DNA of 64,000 nt from a bacterium (GTDB taxonomy: Bacteria > Patescibacteria > CPR2 > UBA1875 > JAJYID01): NCBI GenBank assembly GCA_030647205.1, contig JAUSJO010000002.1:186001-250000 (forward strand), read 5' to 3'. The notes under the pieces were generated by a model that did no database searches, was not told the origin of the DNA, and was given only the letters and a program-made list of their open reading frames with translations. The position numbers and the translations under genes are program-made. Shown here piece after piece: positions 24,618 to 32,888 of the stretch. Numbering within the stretch: position 1 is the first letter of the stretch; every line of letters starts with the position of its first letter.

Positions 24618-24965
24618 ATGAGAAAAGATGTATCTTTGCTCAGAAGACCCGGTTTATTATGGCTACCTGCATTTGTTTTGCCAAGTATGTCCTATGCCCA
24701 GACAATAGACTTAGCTGATAAGTCCACGTCATTGACTGATTTGTTTTTGAGGGCAGTTAACTGGGGTCTTTTAGCTATAATTTTAGCTGGACTTTTAACG
24801 ATGCCTTTGGTTGGACGTTCTTGGTATAAAAGAAATCGGGCAGACCACACTTGGGTTGATTTCTTCAAATCAGGAAATTTTGCGATCAGGATTTCCATCA
24901 TTATTCTTGCATTTATACTGTGGATCTTTAAGATTATCGACTACGTCACCCATAAGTTTCTTTAG
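24618..24965 (+). CDS. Small exported/membrane protein, unknown
   Basis: 115 aa. The N-terminus looks like a signal peptide (MRKDVSLLRRPGLLWLPAFV, cleavage possible after SYA, residues 25-27), followed by two hydrophobic helices (about 46-65 and 89-108) and a positively charged loop between them. Size and layout (signal plus two helices) recall TrbC/VirB2 pilin-like proteins, but I see no sequence motif that proves it. Leaderless transcription is likely. Confidence 0.6.
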   Translation: MRKDVSLLRRPGLLWLPAFVLPSMSYAQTIDLADKSTSLTDLFLRAVNWGLLAIILAGLLTMPLVGRSWYKRNRADHTWVDFFKSGNFAIRISIIILAFILWIFKIIDYVTHKFL

Positions 24966-24990
24966 ATAATCCTAGGGGCAAAAAGTTTTA

Positions 24991-25020
24991 TTGACGGGTG
25001 GGAATATAAAGCTTTATAAT
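24991..25020 (+). promoter_or_regulatory. Promoter of the 706-aa protein operon
   Basis: TTGACG (24991-24996), 18-base spacer, TATAAT (25015-25020). Confidence 0.65.
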
Positions 25021-25042
25021 TTAGGAAGTAACTTACGAGATT

Positions 25043-27163
25043 ATGGAAGAAAAATATACAACATGGAAAGATATGCGAGAGCCGCTTCCCTATGAAAATG
25101 ATGGTAAAAAAGGGCAAAAACCAGGGGGAGAACAGGCATTAGCAAATGATAAGAAAGCGGAGTATTTGGGAGCTTTAGATAAGGAGCTTGCTTCCCTTGT
25201 TGAATCCGGCAGGATTAGCCCGGAAGAAGCTAAGGGGAAAAGAGAGAGAGCTGAGCAGATCAAAACCGGGTTTTCCGATGACCTGGCTCACGATGCTCTT
25301 ATGTTCGCTACAGCAGGGGTTGTTAGTGAGAAGGAAAGAATAGAAATTATCAATAAGGGCCGAAAAGGCAAATCTGACTTCAAGGGTGTAAATCCCTCTG
25401 ATTTTCGCACGCCTTATGATTGGGAGGAGAAGAGTGATGATTCTGAGGCAGAGCCTCATAATGAAAAACAAAAAGAAGAATTTCTTAAGGCGCTAGACAA
25501 AGAGCTCGTCTCCATGGTTAGGTCCGGTAAAATTAGCCTAGAAGAGGCAGAAGGAAAAAGAAAAAGAGCTGAACTGATCGAAACCGGACTTTCTGATGAT
25601 CCGGAAGAGAAGGCGATTAGTTTTGCTCGAGAGGGCATTGAAGGCGCTGAAGATGATCCTAAGACCAAAGATCTCAACTCAGAAAAAAGTGAGAAGATCA
25701 AAGCTCTAAGAGAAAAGATTGACAAGATTAGCAAAGAACTGGAAGGACTAATCAAGGAACTTGAAAAGATTCAAAGTGGAGAGACTACTTCAGAGGAGGA
25801 TGAGGAGAAGGAAGATGAAGAAGACGAAAAGGCAGACATTTATGAGACCCCGGCCTATAAAGAGGTGATTGCCGAGAGGGAAAAATACCTTAAAGCTATG
25901 GCGAAGAAAAGGAAGTGGTTTAGACGGGGGGCGAAGAACGGCACTGAGGAGCTAAGAGAAAAATATATCGACAGTTTGAACAAGTTTGTTGCCGAAAGGG
26001 TTGCCGCAATGAAGGGAGAGGGTCTTTCTGAAGAAGAGATAAGCCGTGAAGTTTCCAAGTTGGTTGTCGGGGAAACATACGACAGAACTAATAGAGAGGT
26101 TGAACTGGCGAATGATAAAAAATCGAGGAGGGTTTTAAACTGGTTCAAGCAACATCCGAAGCTGCGTATGGTGATAGGTGGAGCTTTGACTGTAGGGGCT
26201 GTCGCTGCAGGTGCTACGGGTGCATTTCCGTTATCTGTCGCTTTTCTTGGCGCAAGGGCAGCAGTTGGAGGTGTGGGTACAGCTATCGCGGCCGAAGGCG
26301 GACTTGACTGGTTAGGAGAAAAGTATAGCCGTAAGCGCGGTGCAATGAGCGGAAACTCAAAGGAAGATATAGACGCGCTGAGGCATAAGGAAATGACAAG
26401 CTGGAATCTAAACCCTACCGATAAGATGAGTTATGAGGAATGGGTAAAGACAATGGCAAGAGCGGAGGATATGGTTGCAGCGACATTGTCTCAGTCACTA
26501 GACAAAAAGCTGGCGGCTCATCTGGCGCATTCCGTGAGAAAAGGAAAGATGTTCGAAAAAGAAGATATAGTCGATATATCGGTAGAAAAACGAAATCAGT
26601 TTGAAAGAGATATGGTGTCAATGATGGCAAAGGGTATAAGTGTAGACGGAGCAAGGGCAAATCTTGTTGAAGCTTCGGTCCGTACAGAGCTCTTGGCAGT
26701 CGAGAATGCTCAAGACAGAGAAAGAACCAGATCCATACAGAGATGGGCAGCAGCAGGAGCTCTTGGTGTTATTTCGGCAGGAGTTTTCTTTGGCAGAGGT
26801 CTTGGTAATATAAGAGCCCAAGAAGCTGCTATGTCCGGCAAATCGTCCTTGGCGGATCATCCTAAAGCAGCAGCATCAGTACCAAAAGAAGCGGCTCATG
26901 TTCCATCTTTACAAGAAAAGGTTAGCAATTACAGCGTAACTGAAGTTGCAAAGCCGGGTGATGGAAACTGGATGCTTGCCGAAAGAGGTCTGGATAGTTT
27001 CAAGGACCAGTTTGGCTTCCATGATTTGACCAAGACTCAAGATATTATAGCTACTGATTATATAAAGGATGTTTTGGGTGAGCAAGGACTACAGATAGGG
27101 GAAACCAAACGGATACCCGGTACTCTTATCAACGAGGCGTATAACTATGCCAAGGCTCATTAA
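25043..27163 (+). CDS. Large membrane-associated protein with duplicated N-terminal module
   Basis: 706 aa, family not recognised. Two copies of an about 55-residue helical module lie at about residues 38-90 and 142-195 (ALDKELASLVESGRISPEEA and ALDKELVSMVRSGKISLEEA). A long acidic coiled coil follows (about 215-275, with EEDEEKEDEEDE), then a basic stretch. Two Gly/Ala-rich hydrophobic regions at about 375-410 and 565-590 could be membrane helices. The C-terminus (about 630-706) is a small soluble domain containing KPGDGNWMLAERGL. There is no signal peptide. A 111-aa DUF5663-like gene follows after 32 bases. A structural or envelope-linked role is a guess. Confidence 0.7.
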   Translation: MEEKYTTWKDMREPLPYENDGKKGQKPGGEQALANDKKAEYLGALDKELASLVESGRISPEEAKGKRERAEQIKTGFSDDLAHDALMFATAGVVSEKERIEIINKGRKGKSDFKGVNPSDFRTPYDWEEKSDDSEAEPHNEKQKEEFLKALDKELVSMVRSGKISLEEAEGKRKRAELIETGLSDDPEEKAISFAREGIEGAEDDPKTKDLNSEKSEKIKALREKIDKISKELEGLIKELEKIQSGETTSEEDEEKEDEEDEKADIYETPAYKEVIAEREKYLKAMAKKRKWFRRGAKNGTEELREKYIDSLNKFVAERVAAMKGEGLSEEEISREVSKLVVGETYDRTNREVELANDKKSRRVLNWFKQHPKLRMVIGGALTVGAVAAGATGAFPLSVAFLGARAAVGGVGTAIAAEGGLDWLGEKYSRKRGAMSGNSKEDIDALRHKEMTSWNLNPTDKMSYEEWVKTMARAEDMVAATLSQSLDKKLAAHLAHSVRKGKMFEKEDIVDISVEKRNQFERDMVSMMAKGISVDGARANLVEASVRTELLAVENAQDRERTRSIQRWAAAGALGVISAGVFFGRGLGNIRAQEAAMSGKSSLADHPKAAASVPKEAAHVPSLQEKVSNYSVTEVAKPGDGNWMLAERGLDSFKDQFGFHDLTKTQDIIATDYIKDVLGEQGLQIGETKRIPGTLINEAYNYAKAH

Positions 27164-27195
27164 TTTTTAGAAAGTTTTATTAAAGGAGGTACTCG

Positions 27196-27531
27196 ATGAA
27201 TAACCAAACAAGCAACTTAATAACCGATCTCGGTCTCGATGGACTACCGGAAGATGAAAAGAATGAAATGATAGTAAAGCTTTCGGAGTCACTGCAAAAC
27301 AGGATCACCCTAAGGCTGACTGATACTCTATCTGATGAGCAAAAAAAAGAAATGGATAAGCTGATAACACAAGGTGATGACGACAAAGTCGGGGAATATT
27401 TGGTCAAGTCAGTTCCGGGTATAGACTTCATCATGAAAGATGAATATGAAAAGTTTAGAGATGAGATTTTGAGTGAAAATCAGGAAATAAAGGGAAGAAT
27501 AGAAGAATTTCAGAAAAAACAAAAATCTTAA
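27196..27531 (+). CDS. DUF5663-like small helical protein
   Basis: 111 aa, mainly helical: ITDLGLDGLPEDEKNEMIVKL at the N-terminus and an acidic/basic coiled-coil tail. The start resembles DUF5663, a family common in CPR genomes and of unknown function. AAAGGAGG precedes the ATG. It is probably co-transcribed with the 706-aa gene and followed by a strong terminator. Confidence 0.7.
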   Translation: MNNQTSNLITDLGLDGLPEDEKNEMIVKLSESLQNRITLRLTDTLSDEQKKEMDKLITQGDDDKVGEYLVKSVPGIDFIMKDEYEKFRDEILSENQEIKGRIEEFQKKQKS

Positions 27532-27567
27532 GCAGACCATTCTATAGGCTTAAGTTCTAAAGTTAGC

Positions 27568-27605
27568 AAAAGAACCAAGAAATAGTGTGAATTCTTGGTT
27601 CTTTT
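27568..27605 (+). terminator. Terminator
   Basis: A 14-bp perfect stem AAAAGAACCAAGAA/TTCTTGGTTCTTTT with a 10-base loop. Confidence 0.9.
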
Positions 27606-27640
27606 GTAATATAAGTACTTAAAAATAATATTTTTTACGT

Positions 27641-27646
27641 TATAAT
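27641..27646 (+). promoter_or_regulatory. -10 box for leaderless ABC-2 transporter mRNA
   Basis: TATAAT ends 6 bases before ATG 27653. Confidence 0.7.
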
Positions 27647-27652
27647 CTACTT

Positions 27653-28540
27653 ATGTCAAAGGCAGTTATCCAAATCAAAGATCTGAAAAAATACTTCGGC
27701 AAGGTGAAAGCTGTCGACGGTATTTCTTTTGACATAGAAAAGGGAGAGATTTTTGGATTCCTAGGTCCGAATGGCGCAGGGAAAACAACTACCATAAGAT
27801 GTATAATGAACTTTTTGTATCCGACCTTAGGTTCTATTTCGATACTTGGTAAAGATGCGGTTAAAGACAGTGTATTTTTGAAATCAAAGATCGGCTATCT
27901 GCCGGGAAATGTCAGCCTGAATAACAACTGGACAGGAAAGAGTCACATAGAATATATAGAGTCCATCAGGGGGAAGTCGGAAAATGCCCGTGAGCTGGCT
28001 AAAAAATTCGATCTTGATCTCTCGAAGAAATTTAAAAACCTCTCATCGGGAAACAAGCAGAAACTTGGCCTTGTTCTGGCTCTGATGTCCGATCCCGAGA
28101 TAGTTATTATGGATGAGCCAACTGTTGGGCTTGATCCGCTTCTTCAGAATCTTATATATGAAGTGCTGGAAGATCTGAGGAAAAAGGGGGCAACTATCCT
28201 TATTTCCTCGCATAATCTCAGTGAAGTCGAGAGACTTTGCGATAGAGTCGGGATAATCAAGGCCGGCAAGATGGTTACGGTGGAGCCAGTCGCGAAACTG
28301 GAGGGAAAGAAACTCCATAGGGTTGAAGTGCGCTTTTCCGACAAATATCAGAAAGAAGAATTCAAAGTTAAGGGTGTTGATACAATAGAGGAAATAACCG
28401 GGGGATTCATCTTTACGGTTGGGGGAGATTTGAACCCGTTGCTACAAAAAATAACCAAGCATAAGATCACTGACATTGAAATAACTCATGCCAATCTGGA
28501 AGAGATATTTTTAAAGTTTTACGAGGGAGGGCCGAAGTAA
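27653..28540 (+). CDS. ABC-2 type transporter ATP-binding protein
   Basis: 295-aa ATPase of the drug/polysaccharide exporter (DrrA/CcmA) class. Walker A is GPNGAGKTT, the signature is LSSGNKQKLGL, Walker B is IVIMDEPTVGLDP, and the switch is SSHNLSEVERLCD. The C-terminal about 75 residues form the extra domain typical of this class. The stop TAA shares one base with the next ATG (TAATG), so the permease is translationally coupled. Confidence 0.93.
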   Translation: MSKAVIQIKDLKKYFGKVKAVDGISFDIEKGEIFGFLGPNGAGKTTTIRCIMNFLYPTLGSISILGKDAVKDSVFLKSKIGYLPGNVSLNNNWTGKSHIEYIESIRGKSENARELAKKFDLDLSKKFKNLSSGNKQKLGLVLALMSDPEIVIMDEPTVGLDPLLQNLIYEVLEDLRKKGATILISSHNLSEVERLCDRVGIIKAGKMVTVEPVAKLEGKKLHRVEVRFSDKYQKEEFKVKGVDTIEEITGGFIFTVGGDLNPLLQKITKHKITDIEITHANLEEIFLKFYEGGPK

Positions 28541-29349
28541 TGCGAGGTATATTTACGAGATTCTTTAAGGATAAAAAAGCCATGACCATTGGCTTCTGCC
28601 TTGGCGCATTAGGGTTTATCGAGATGTATGTCGCTCTCTTCCCCTCAATCCAAAAGCAAGCGAACGAACTCAATAAAATGATGGAGTCATTTCCGAAAGA
28701 GTTTATGAAGGTATTTGGCATGGATAGTGCTCAGCTGATGTTTGCTAAACTGGAAAATTATATGTCAACTGAGTATTTCAGTTTTTTCTGGCCGATCTTG
28801 GTGACTATTATGGCAATCTCATTCGCAAATGCTATCTGTGTGGGTGAAATAGAGAAAAAAACAATTGAGATTACCTTGGCTCAGCCGATTTCCAGGGCCA
28901 AAATACTACTCTCGAGATATCTGGGAGGCGCCTTGGCCATCACACTTTTTACTGTCGTTTCCTCATATGGCATTCTTGGTTTCGCATTTCTGCACAAGAT
29001 AGACTATAGTCTGGCTAACTATGCCACGGTTGCTTTTGTGGGCACTCTTTGCGGTTTGGCAATATTCTCAATAGCGACATTTTTCTCTGTTCTTTTTTCA
29101 GAAAGAGGGCGCTCGACCATGGCCACTGTAGGTATTTTGCTCCTTATGTATGCCCTAAACATCATTTCCGGGCTGAAAGATAGCTTACAAAATCTAAAAT
29201 ATGTATCTTTCTTCCACTATTTCAATGCTCCTGAAGTCTTTGGTAACAACAGGATAGTTGACTGGTCGATAATAGTTTTTGCAGGAACAATATTGCTCTT
29301 TCTCCTAGCCGCGGTCCTCCGTTTTCAGAAAAGAGATATTTCAGTCTAG
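28540..29349 (+). CDS. ABC-2 type transporter permease
   Basis: 269-aa membrane protein with about six hydrophobic segments. The ABC-2 signature region is visible as GEIEKKTIEITLAQPISRAKILLSRYLG (about residues 104-131). Between the first helix and the second is an extracytoplasmic stretch (about 38-80). It works with the ATPase at 27653 as an exporter; the substrate is unknown (drug, bacteriocin or lipid). Confidence 0.9.
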   Translation: MRGIFTRFFKDKKAMTIGFCLGALGFIEMYVALFPSIQKQANELNKMMESFPKEFMKVFGMDSAQLMFAKLENYMSTEYFSFFWPILVTIMAISFANAICVGEIEKKTIEITLAQPISRAKILLSRYLGGALAITLFTVVSSYGILGFAFLHKIDYSLANYATVAFVGTLCGLAIFSIATFFSVLFSERGRSTMATVGILLLMYALNIISGLKDSLQNLKYVSFFHYFNAPEVFGNNRIVDWSIIVFAGTILLFLLAAVLRFQKRDISV

Positions 29350-29424
29350 CCATCAACTCGTAATTTCCTTGTTCTCAAGGCAAATTTGTGCTAGAATCTT
29401 TGCTATTCGTTTAATATAGGAAAA

Positions 29425-31185
29425 ATGAAAAATCTGAAGAAATTATATCAAATAATGAAACCTCTGAAATGGGTAATAATTTTACTCTCTTTTTTGGCTA
29501 TTTTAGAGTCTGTTTTAGGCGTTGTTACGCCGCTGGTTTATAAAGTTATCGTAAATAATATTACGAATATTGTAAGCGGGGCATTAACGAAAGATGCCGG
29601 TATAAGGAACATGATATATGTAACTATACTTTTACTTTTAATCTTCGCGGTCACGACTATTAGTTACATTCTAAAGAGTTATTATGGTCCAAAACTTGAA
29701 GTTCAGACACAAAGGCTGATAAGAGAAAGAATATTCAATCATCTTACCGAGCTATCAGTTGATTTCTATGAAAAAGAACGCGTCGGTTCTCTTATGAGTA
29801 AATTTAACAGGGGAATAAGCAGAGGCAGTTCCCTTATGAGTCAGATAGTGAACTGGCTGGCTTCTCAGTTGTTGACCGGTATTTTTTCTATGGTAATGAT
29901 ATTTGTTATTGATTGGCAAGCGGGGCTTATAGTTCTTGGTTGCACATTTATATATCTATTTAACACTTCCAGATTAGTGAAGAAAGTTAACCCGTTACAC
30001 AAAGCCATTAACAAAAAATATGATAGTATAAGCGGTCAAATATTTGAAGTTGCCTCAGGGATACATACTGTTAAGTCCTTTGCCCAAGAAGACAATGAGA
30101 CACTTTCGTTTGTCAAACGCAATAGCAGCTGGGTGGATATGAGCCTGGAAAGAGCTAAGAAAAGGGCTGTTTATGTTTTGGGACGCCACACGATTATTGA
30201 TTTTGCGGGAGTGGTGATAATGGTTATGGCGGGGTTTAAGGCACTAAACGGTCAAATTACACCCGGAGACATTGTCCTCTACGTAACGTATATCAGGTAT
30301 ATAATTTGGCCGCTTAGCAACTTGACCTGGCTTTATGATGATGGCCAGGAAGCAATGCGTTCTATTGAGGACATCTTCGAATTTTTGGAAACGAAGCCAA
30401 GCGTACAAGATACTAAAAACGCAGAAAATATTGGAAAGGTCAGTGGAAACATTGAGTTTTCAAATGTTGGCTTTAGCTATCGTGAGCAGACAAAGGTTCT
30501 AGATAAGATATCTTTTATCGCTAAACCCGGGGAATCTATCGCGCTGGTGGGTCCATCAGGAACAGGCAAGTCAACTATTGCCAAGCTTCTGATCCGATTT
30601 TATGATGCAACCGAAGGAAAAATCCTTATAGATGGGAAGGATATCAGAAATATAACCCAAAAGTCTCTCAGGAAAAACATTGGTGTAGTCCAGCAGGAAG
30701 CTATGCTTTTTAACCAAAGCATAAAGAAAAATATTGGCTATGGAACCCCTAGTGCAAAAATTAAAGACATAGAAAGGGCAGCAAAGGCGGCAAACATTCA
30801 TGATTTTATTATGGGCTTGCCGGAAGGTTATAACACTTTGGTTGGTGAAAGAGGAATCAAACTTTCCGGAGGAGAAAAACAAAGGGTTGCTATCGCTCGC
30901 GCGCTACTCAAAAATCCGCCAATCCTTATTCTTGATGAAGCTACATCTCACCTTGACTCGAAGTCGGAACAGTTGGTGCAGGAAGCTATTTGGAGGCTTA
31001 TAGAAGGCAGGACGACGGTTATTATCGCTCATCGTCTAGCTACTGTTATGAAGGCGGACAAAATAATAGTGATCCAAAAGGGCAAGATTATTGAAGAAGA
31101 CACCCACGAAGAGCTGGTTGCCGCGGGAGGACTTTATGAAGAACTATTTAAGATTCAGTCAGGGGCAATGCTCTCGGAGGATTAG
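29425..31185 (+). CDS. ABC exporter, fused membrane and ATPase domains (MsbA-like)
   Basis: 586-aa half-transporter. Six membrane helices in the first about 310 residues are followed by the ATPase: Walker A GPSGTGKST, Q-loop VQQEAMLFN, signature LSGGEKQRVAIARALL, Walker B ILILDEATSHLD, H-loop IAHRLAT. It would work as a homodimer exporting lipids, peptides or drugs. Its ORF end overlaps by 4 bases the end of the convergent Nudix gene. ATAGGAAAA is a weak ribosome binding site. Confidence 0.93.
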   Translation: MKNLKKLYQIMKPLKWVIILLSFLAILESVLGVVTPLVYKVIVNNITNIVSGALTKDAGIRNMIYVTILLLLIFAVTTISYILKSYYGPKLEVQTQRLIRERIFNHLTELSVDFYEKERVGSLMSKFNRGISRGSSLMSQIVNWLASQLLTGIFSMVMIFVIDWQAGLIVLGCTFIYLFNTSRLVKKVNPLHKAINKKYDSISGQIFEVASGIHTVKSFAQEDNETLSFVKRNSSWVDMSLERAKKRAVYVLGRHTIIDFAGVVIMVMAGFKALNGQITPGDIVLYVTYIRYIIWPLSNLTWLYDDGQEAMRSIEDIFEFLETKPSVQDTKNAENIGKVSGNIEFSNVGFSYREQTKVLDKISFIAKPGESIALVGPSGTGKSTIAKLLIRFYDATEGKILIDGKDIRNITQKSLRKNIGVVQQEAMLFNQSIKKNIGYGTPSAKIKDIERAAKAANIHDFIMGLPEGYNTLVGERGIKLSGGEKQRVAIARALLKNPPILILDEATSHLDSKSEQLVQEAIWRLIEGRTTVIIAHRLATVMKADKIIVIQKGKIIEEDTHEELVAAGGLYEELFKIQSGAMLSED

Positions 31186-31607
31186 TTAGTCTCTAGCTTA
31201 GGTTGAACTTTTTCCAAATAATCCTTTAAGTTCTGATAACTTAGTCTTTTTGATACTTGTTCAAGCGGGACCCACTCAACTTTATCGTGATCAAACTCTG
31301 CTCTTAAGTTCTCGGTGGTTGGTTTTGCCAAGAACATATACTGTCTCACATCTCCATCATGGTCATTGTGGTAGTAAATAGTAGGCAAGATTTTTATAAT
31401 TTCAATCTCAAGTCCGGTTTCTTCGCGGATTTCTCTTATAGTTGTTTCCTCAGGAGTTTCACCCTTTTCCATTCCGCCTTTTGGGAAGCTCCAGTCTTTT
31501 AGGTATTCTCTTTCACGATACTCCAGTAAAACCTCCGTTACTCCTTTGTTGTCGTGAACGATGATTGCTCCGGCTTTTTCAAAATATGTTTTGGTTTCTT
31601 CATTCAT
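31182..31607 (-). CDS. Nudix hydrolase
   Basis: 141-aa pyrophosphohydrolase. The Nudix box reads GGMEKGETPEETTIREIREE followed by TGLEI (about residues 42-66), with all metal ligands. The N-terminal AGAIIVHDNKG and C-terminal FDHDKVEWVPLEQ fit the diadenosine-polyphosphate hydrolase or (d)NTP clean-up subgroup; the substrate is not determined. Confidence 0.92.
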   Translation of the reverse strand: MNEETKTYFEKAGAIIVHDNKGVTEVLLEYREREYLKDWSFPKGGMEKGETPEETTIREIREETGLEIEIIKILPTIYYHNDHDGDVRQYMFLAKPTTENLRAEFDHDKVEWVPLEQVSKRLSYQNLKDYLEKVQPKLETN

Positions 31608-31670
31608 ATGTCTTTAAGTATAGCATAAGCTTTGAAACTTTTTTGAATAGTGGTATTATCTAAACATATT

Positions 31671-32672
31671 ATGAAAGCTTTATCTATTATAGTCTTGATT
31701 ATCATCTTCCCGCTATTTTTTCTGGCAATTTTTGGCCTGTCTCTAAAGTTTACTGTCCAAAATAAAAATTTCATAAAGAAGGAGCTAAAAAGCCAAGAAG
31801 CTTATAACAAAATCAATAGAAATCTTCCAGAAATCGTTAGTCTTTTCCCTGAAAATAAAGAGGGAGGGGGTGTCGCTCAGGTTTTCACAAACGTAGCACT
31901 CGGAAATATTTTAAAAGAAGCACTGACACCACAAATTTTAGAAGAAAATACAGAGTTATTACTGGATGGTAAACAGGCTAGTGAAAATCAACAAAAGCGT
32001 TTTAGTGACAGTATAATGAAGATAGTTGAAGCTAAATATAACACTCTGCCCGTTTGCTCTCCAAATCAAGACACAAGTGAGATGACATGCCGGCCGGCTG
32101 GTGTTTCTTTCGAACAGTTGCAGAGCCAGTTGCCTGCAGATAGTGTCCTGCACATCACAAATGCGGATGGGGAGTTTAAAATAACACAAATGACCGATAA
32201 AGAAGCTAGTGATGCAAGCCAAGATCCTCAAGCTTCACAGCCTCAGAACAACTCAAGCCTATCGTTGCTTTCCATGATTGGTAAACTAACCTATATATTG
32301 CCAGTTATTCTATTTTTCATAATTCTTTTTTTGGCACGCGGTTTTGCCGGAAACTGGCGGGGAATGGGGAAGATTTTCGGAATCTTCCTTGCAGTTCTTT
32401 CGACACTCAGCCTTCTAGTTAGCCTTTTGCTTTCTCTCTTTAACAAAAACTTGGCATCTTTGATTGCAGGATTCGCGAACGGTCTCCCGAAGTTAAAAAA
32501 TGATCTCATATTGCCGATGGTTCAAGACATTTTTTCTAAGATCAGTTCTATGGAGATGAAGATTTCAGTGGCCCTGATCGTTTTTGGGATTATTATGATA
32601 GTTGGGTCATGGGTTCTGAACAAGTTTGTTTTTAAAAAACGAGATGTTACAAAAATCGAAACAGAAAAATAA
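31671..32672 (+). CDS. Membrane protein with large extracytoplasmic domain
   Basis: 333 aa, not recognised. One N-terminal helix (about residues 5-27) is followed by an about 170-residue soluble region with two Cys (VCSPN and MTCRP) and a Gln/Ser-rich linker, then three C-terminal helices (about 205-227, 236-265 and 298-325). The tail is basic. ATG 31671 follows the extended -10 TGGTATTAT (31651-31659) closely; the earlier GTG at 31650 lies in the promoter. Function unknown. Confidence 0.65.
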   Translation: MKALSIIVLIIIFPLFFLAIFGLSLKFTVQNKNFIKKELKSQEAYNKINRNLPEIVSLFPENKEGGGVAQVFTNVALGNILKEALTPQILEENTELLLDGKQASENQQKRFSDSIMKIVEAKYNTLPVCSPNQDTSEMTCRPAGVSFEQLQSQLPADSVLHITNADGEFKITQMTDKEASDASQDPQASQPQNNSSLSLLSMIGKLTYILPVILFFIILFLARGFAGNWRGMGKIFGIFLAVLSTLSLLVSLLLSLFNKNLASLIAGFANGLPKLKNDLILPMVQDIFSKISSMEMKISVALIVFGIIMIVGSWVLNKFVFKKRDVTKIETEK

Positions 32673-32769
32673 AGGCCTTTATTTTTAAAATTGTTTTAGT
32701 TGTCTCTACGAGTGTAGTATTTTACTTATTTGCCGGGGCGAAGAAAAATCCTTTTGTTAACAATAATGA

Positions 32770-32797
32770 TTGACTTTTTTTAAAAAATGACTATAAT
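32770..32797 (+). promoter_or_regulatory. Promoter of the ABC-F operon
   Basis: TTGACT (32770-32775), 16-base spacer, TATAAT (32792-32797). Leader of about 85 bases before ATG 32889. Confidence 0.7.
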
Positions 32798-32821
32798 TGT
32801 GACATCCAAAGCGGAAGTAAC

Positions 32822-32866
32822 TTGACAGACATGAATGTCTTCGAGCGTATCTATGTTAATCTCTAA
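32822..32866 (+). CDS. Possible leader peptide (uORF, 14 codons) before ABC-F
   Basis: TTG 32822 has GGAAG 4 bases upstream and opens a 14-codon frame (MTDMNVFERIYVNL) that stops 22 bases before the ABC-F start; ATG 32831 is a second possible start. A small inverted repeat AGACATgaATGTCT overlaps its beginning. Antibiotic-resistance ABC-F genes are often controlled by such leader peptides, so regulation by stalled ribosomes is possible. No anti-terminator pair is evident. Confidence 0.35.
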   Translation: MTDMNVFERIYVNL

Positions 32867-32888
32867 ATATCCGAGGAGGTGGTAAAAG

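Noticed and set aside
32673..32770. Short frame coding a membrane-helix-like peptide (KIVLVVSTSVVFYLFAGAKK)
   Set aside because: No ATG, GTG or TTG in frame after the upstream stop and no ribosome site; possibly a remnant.
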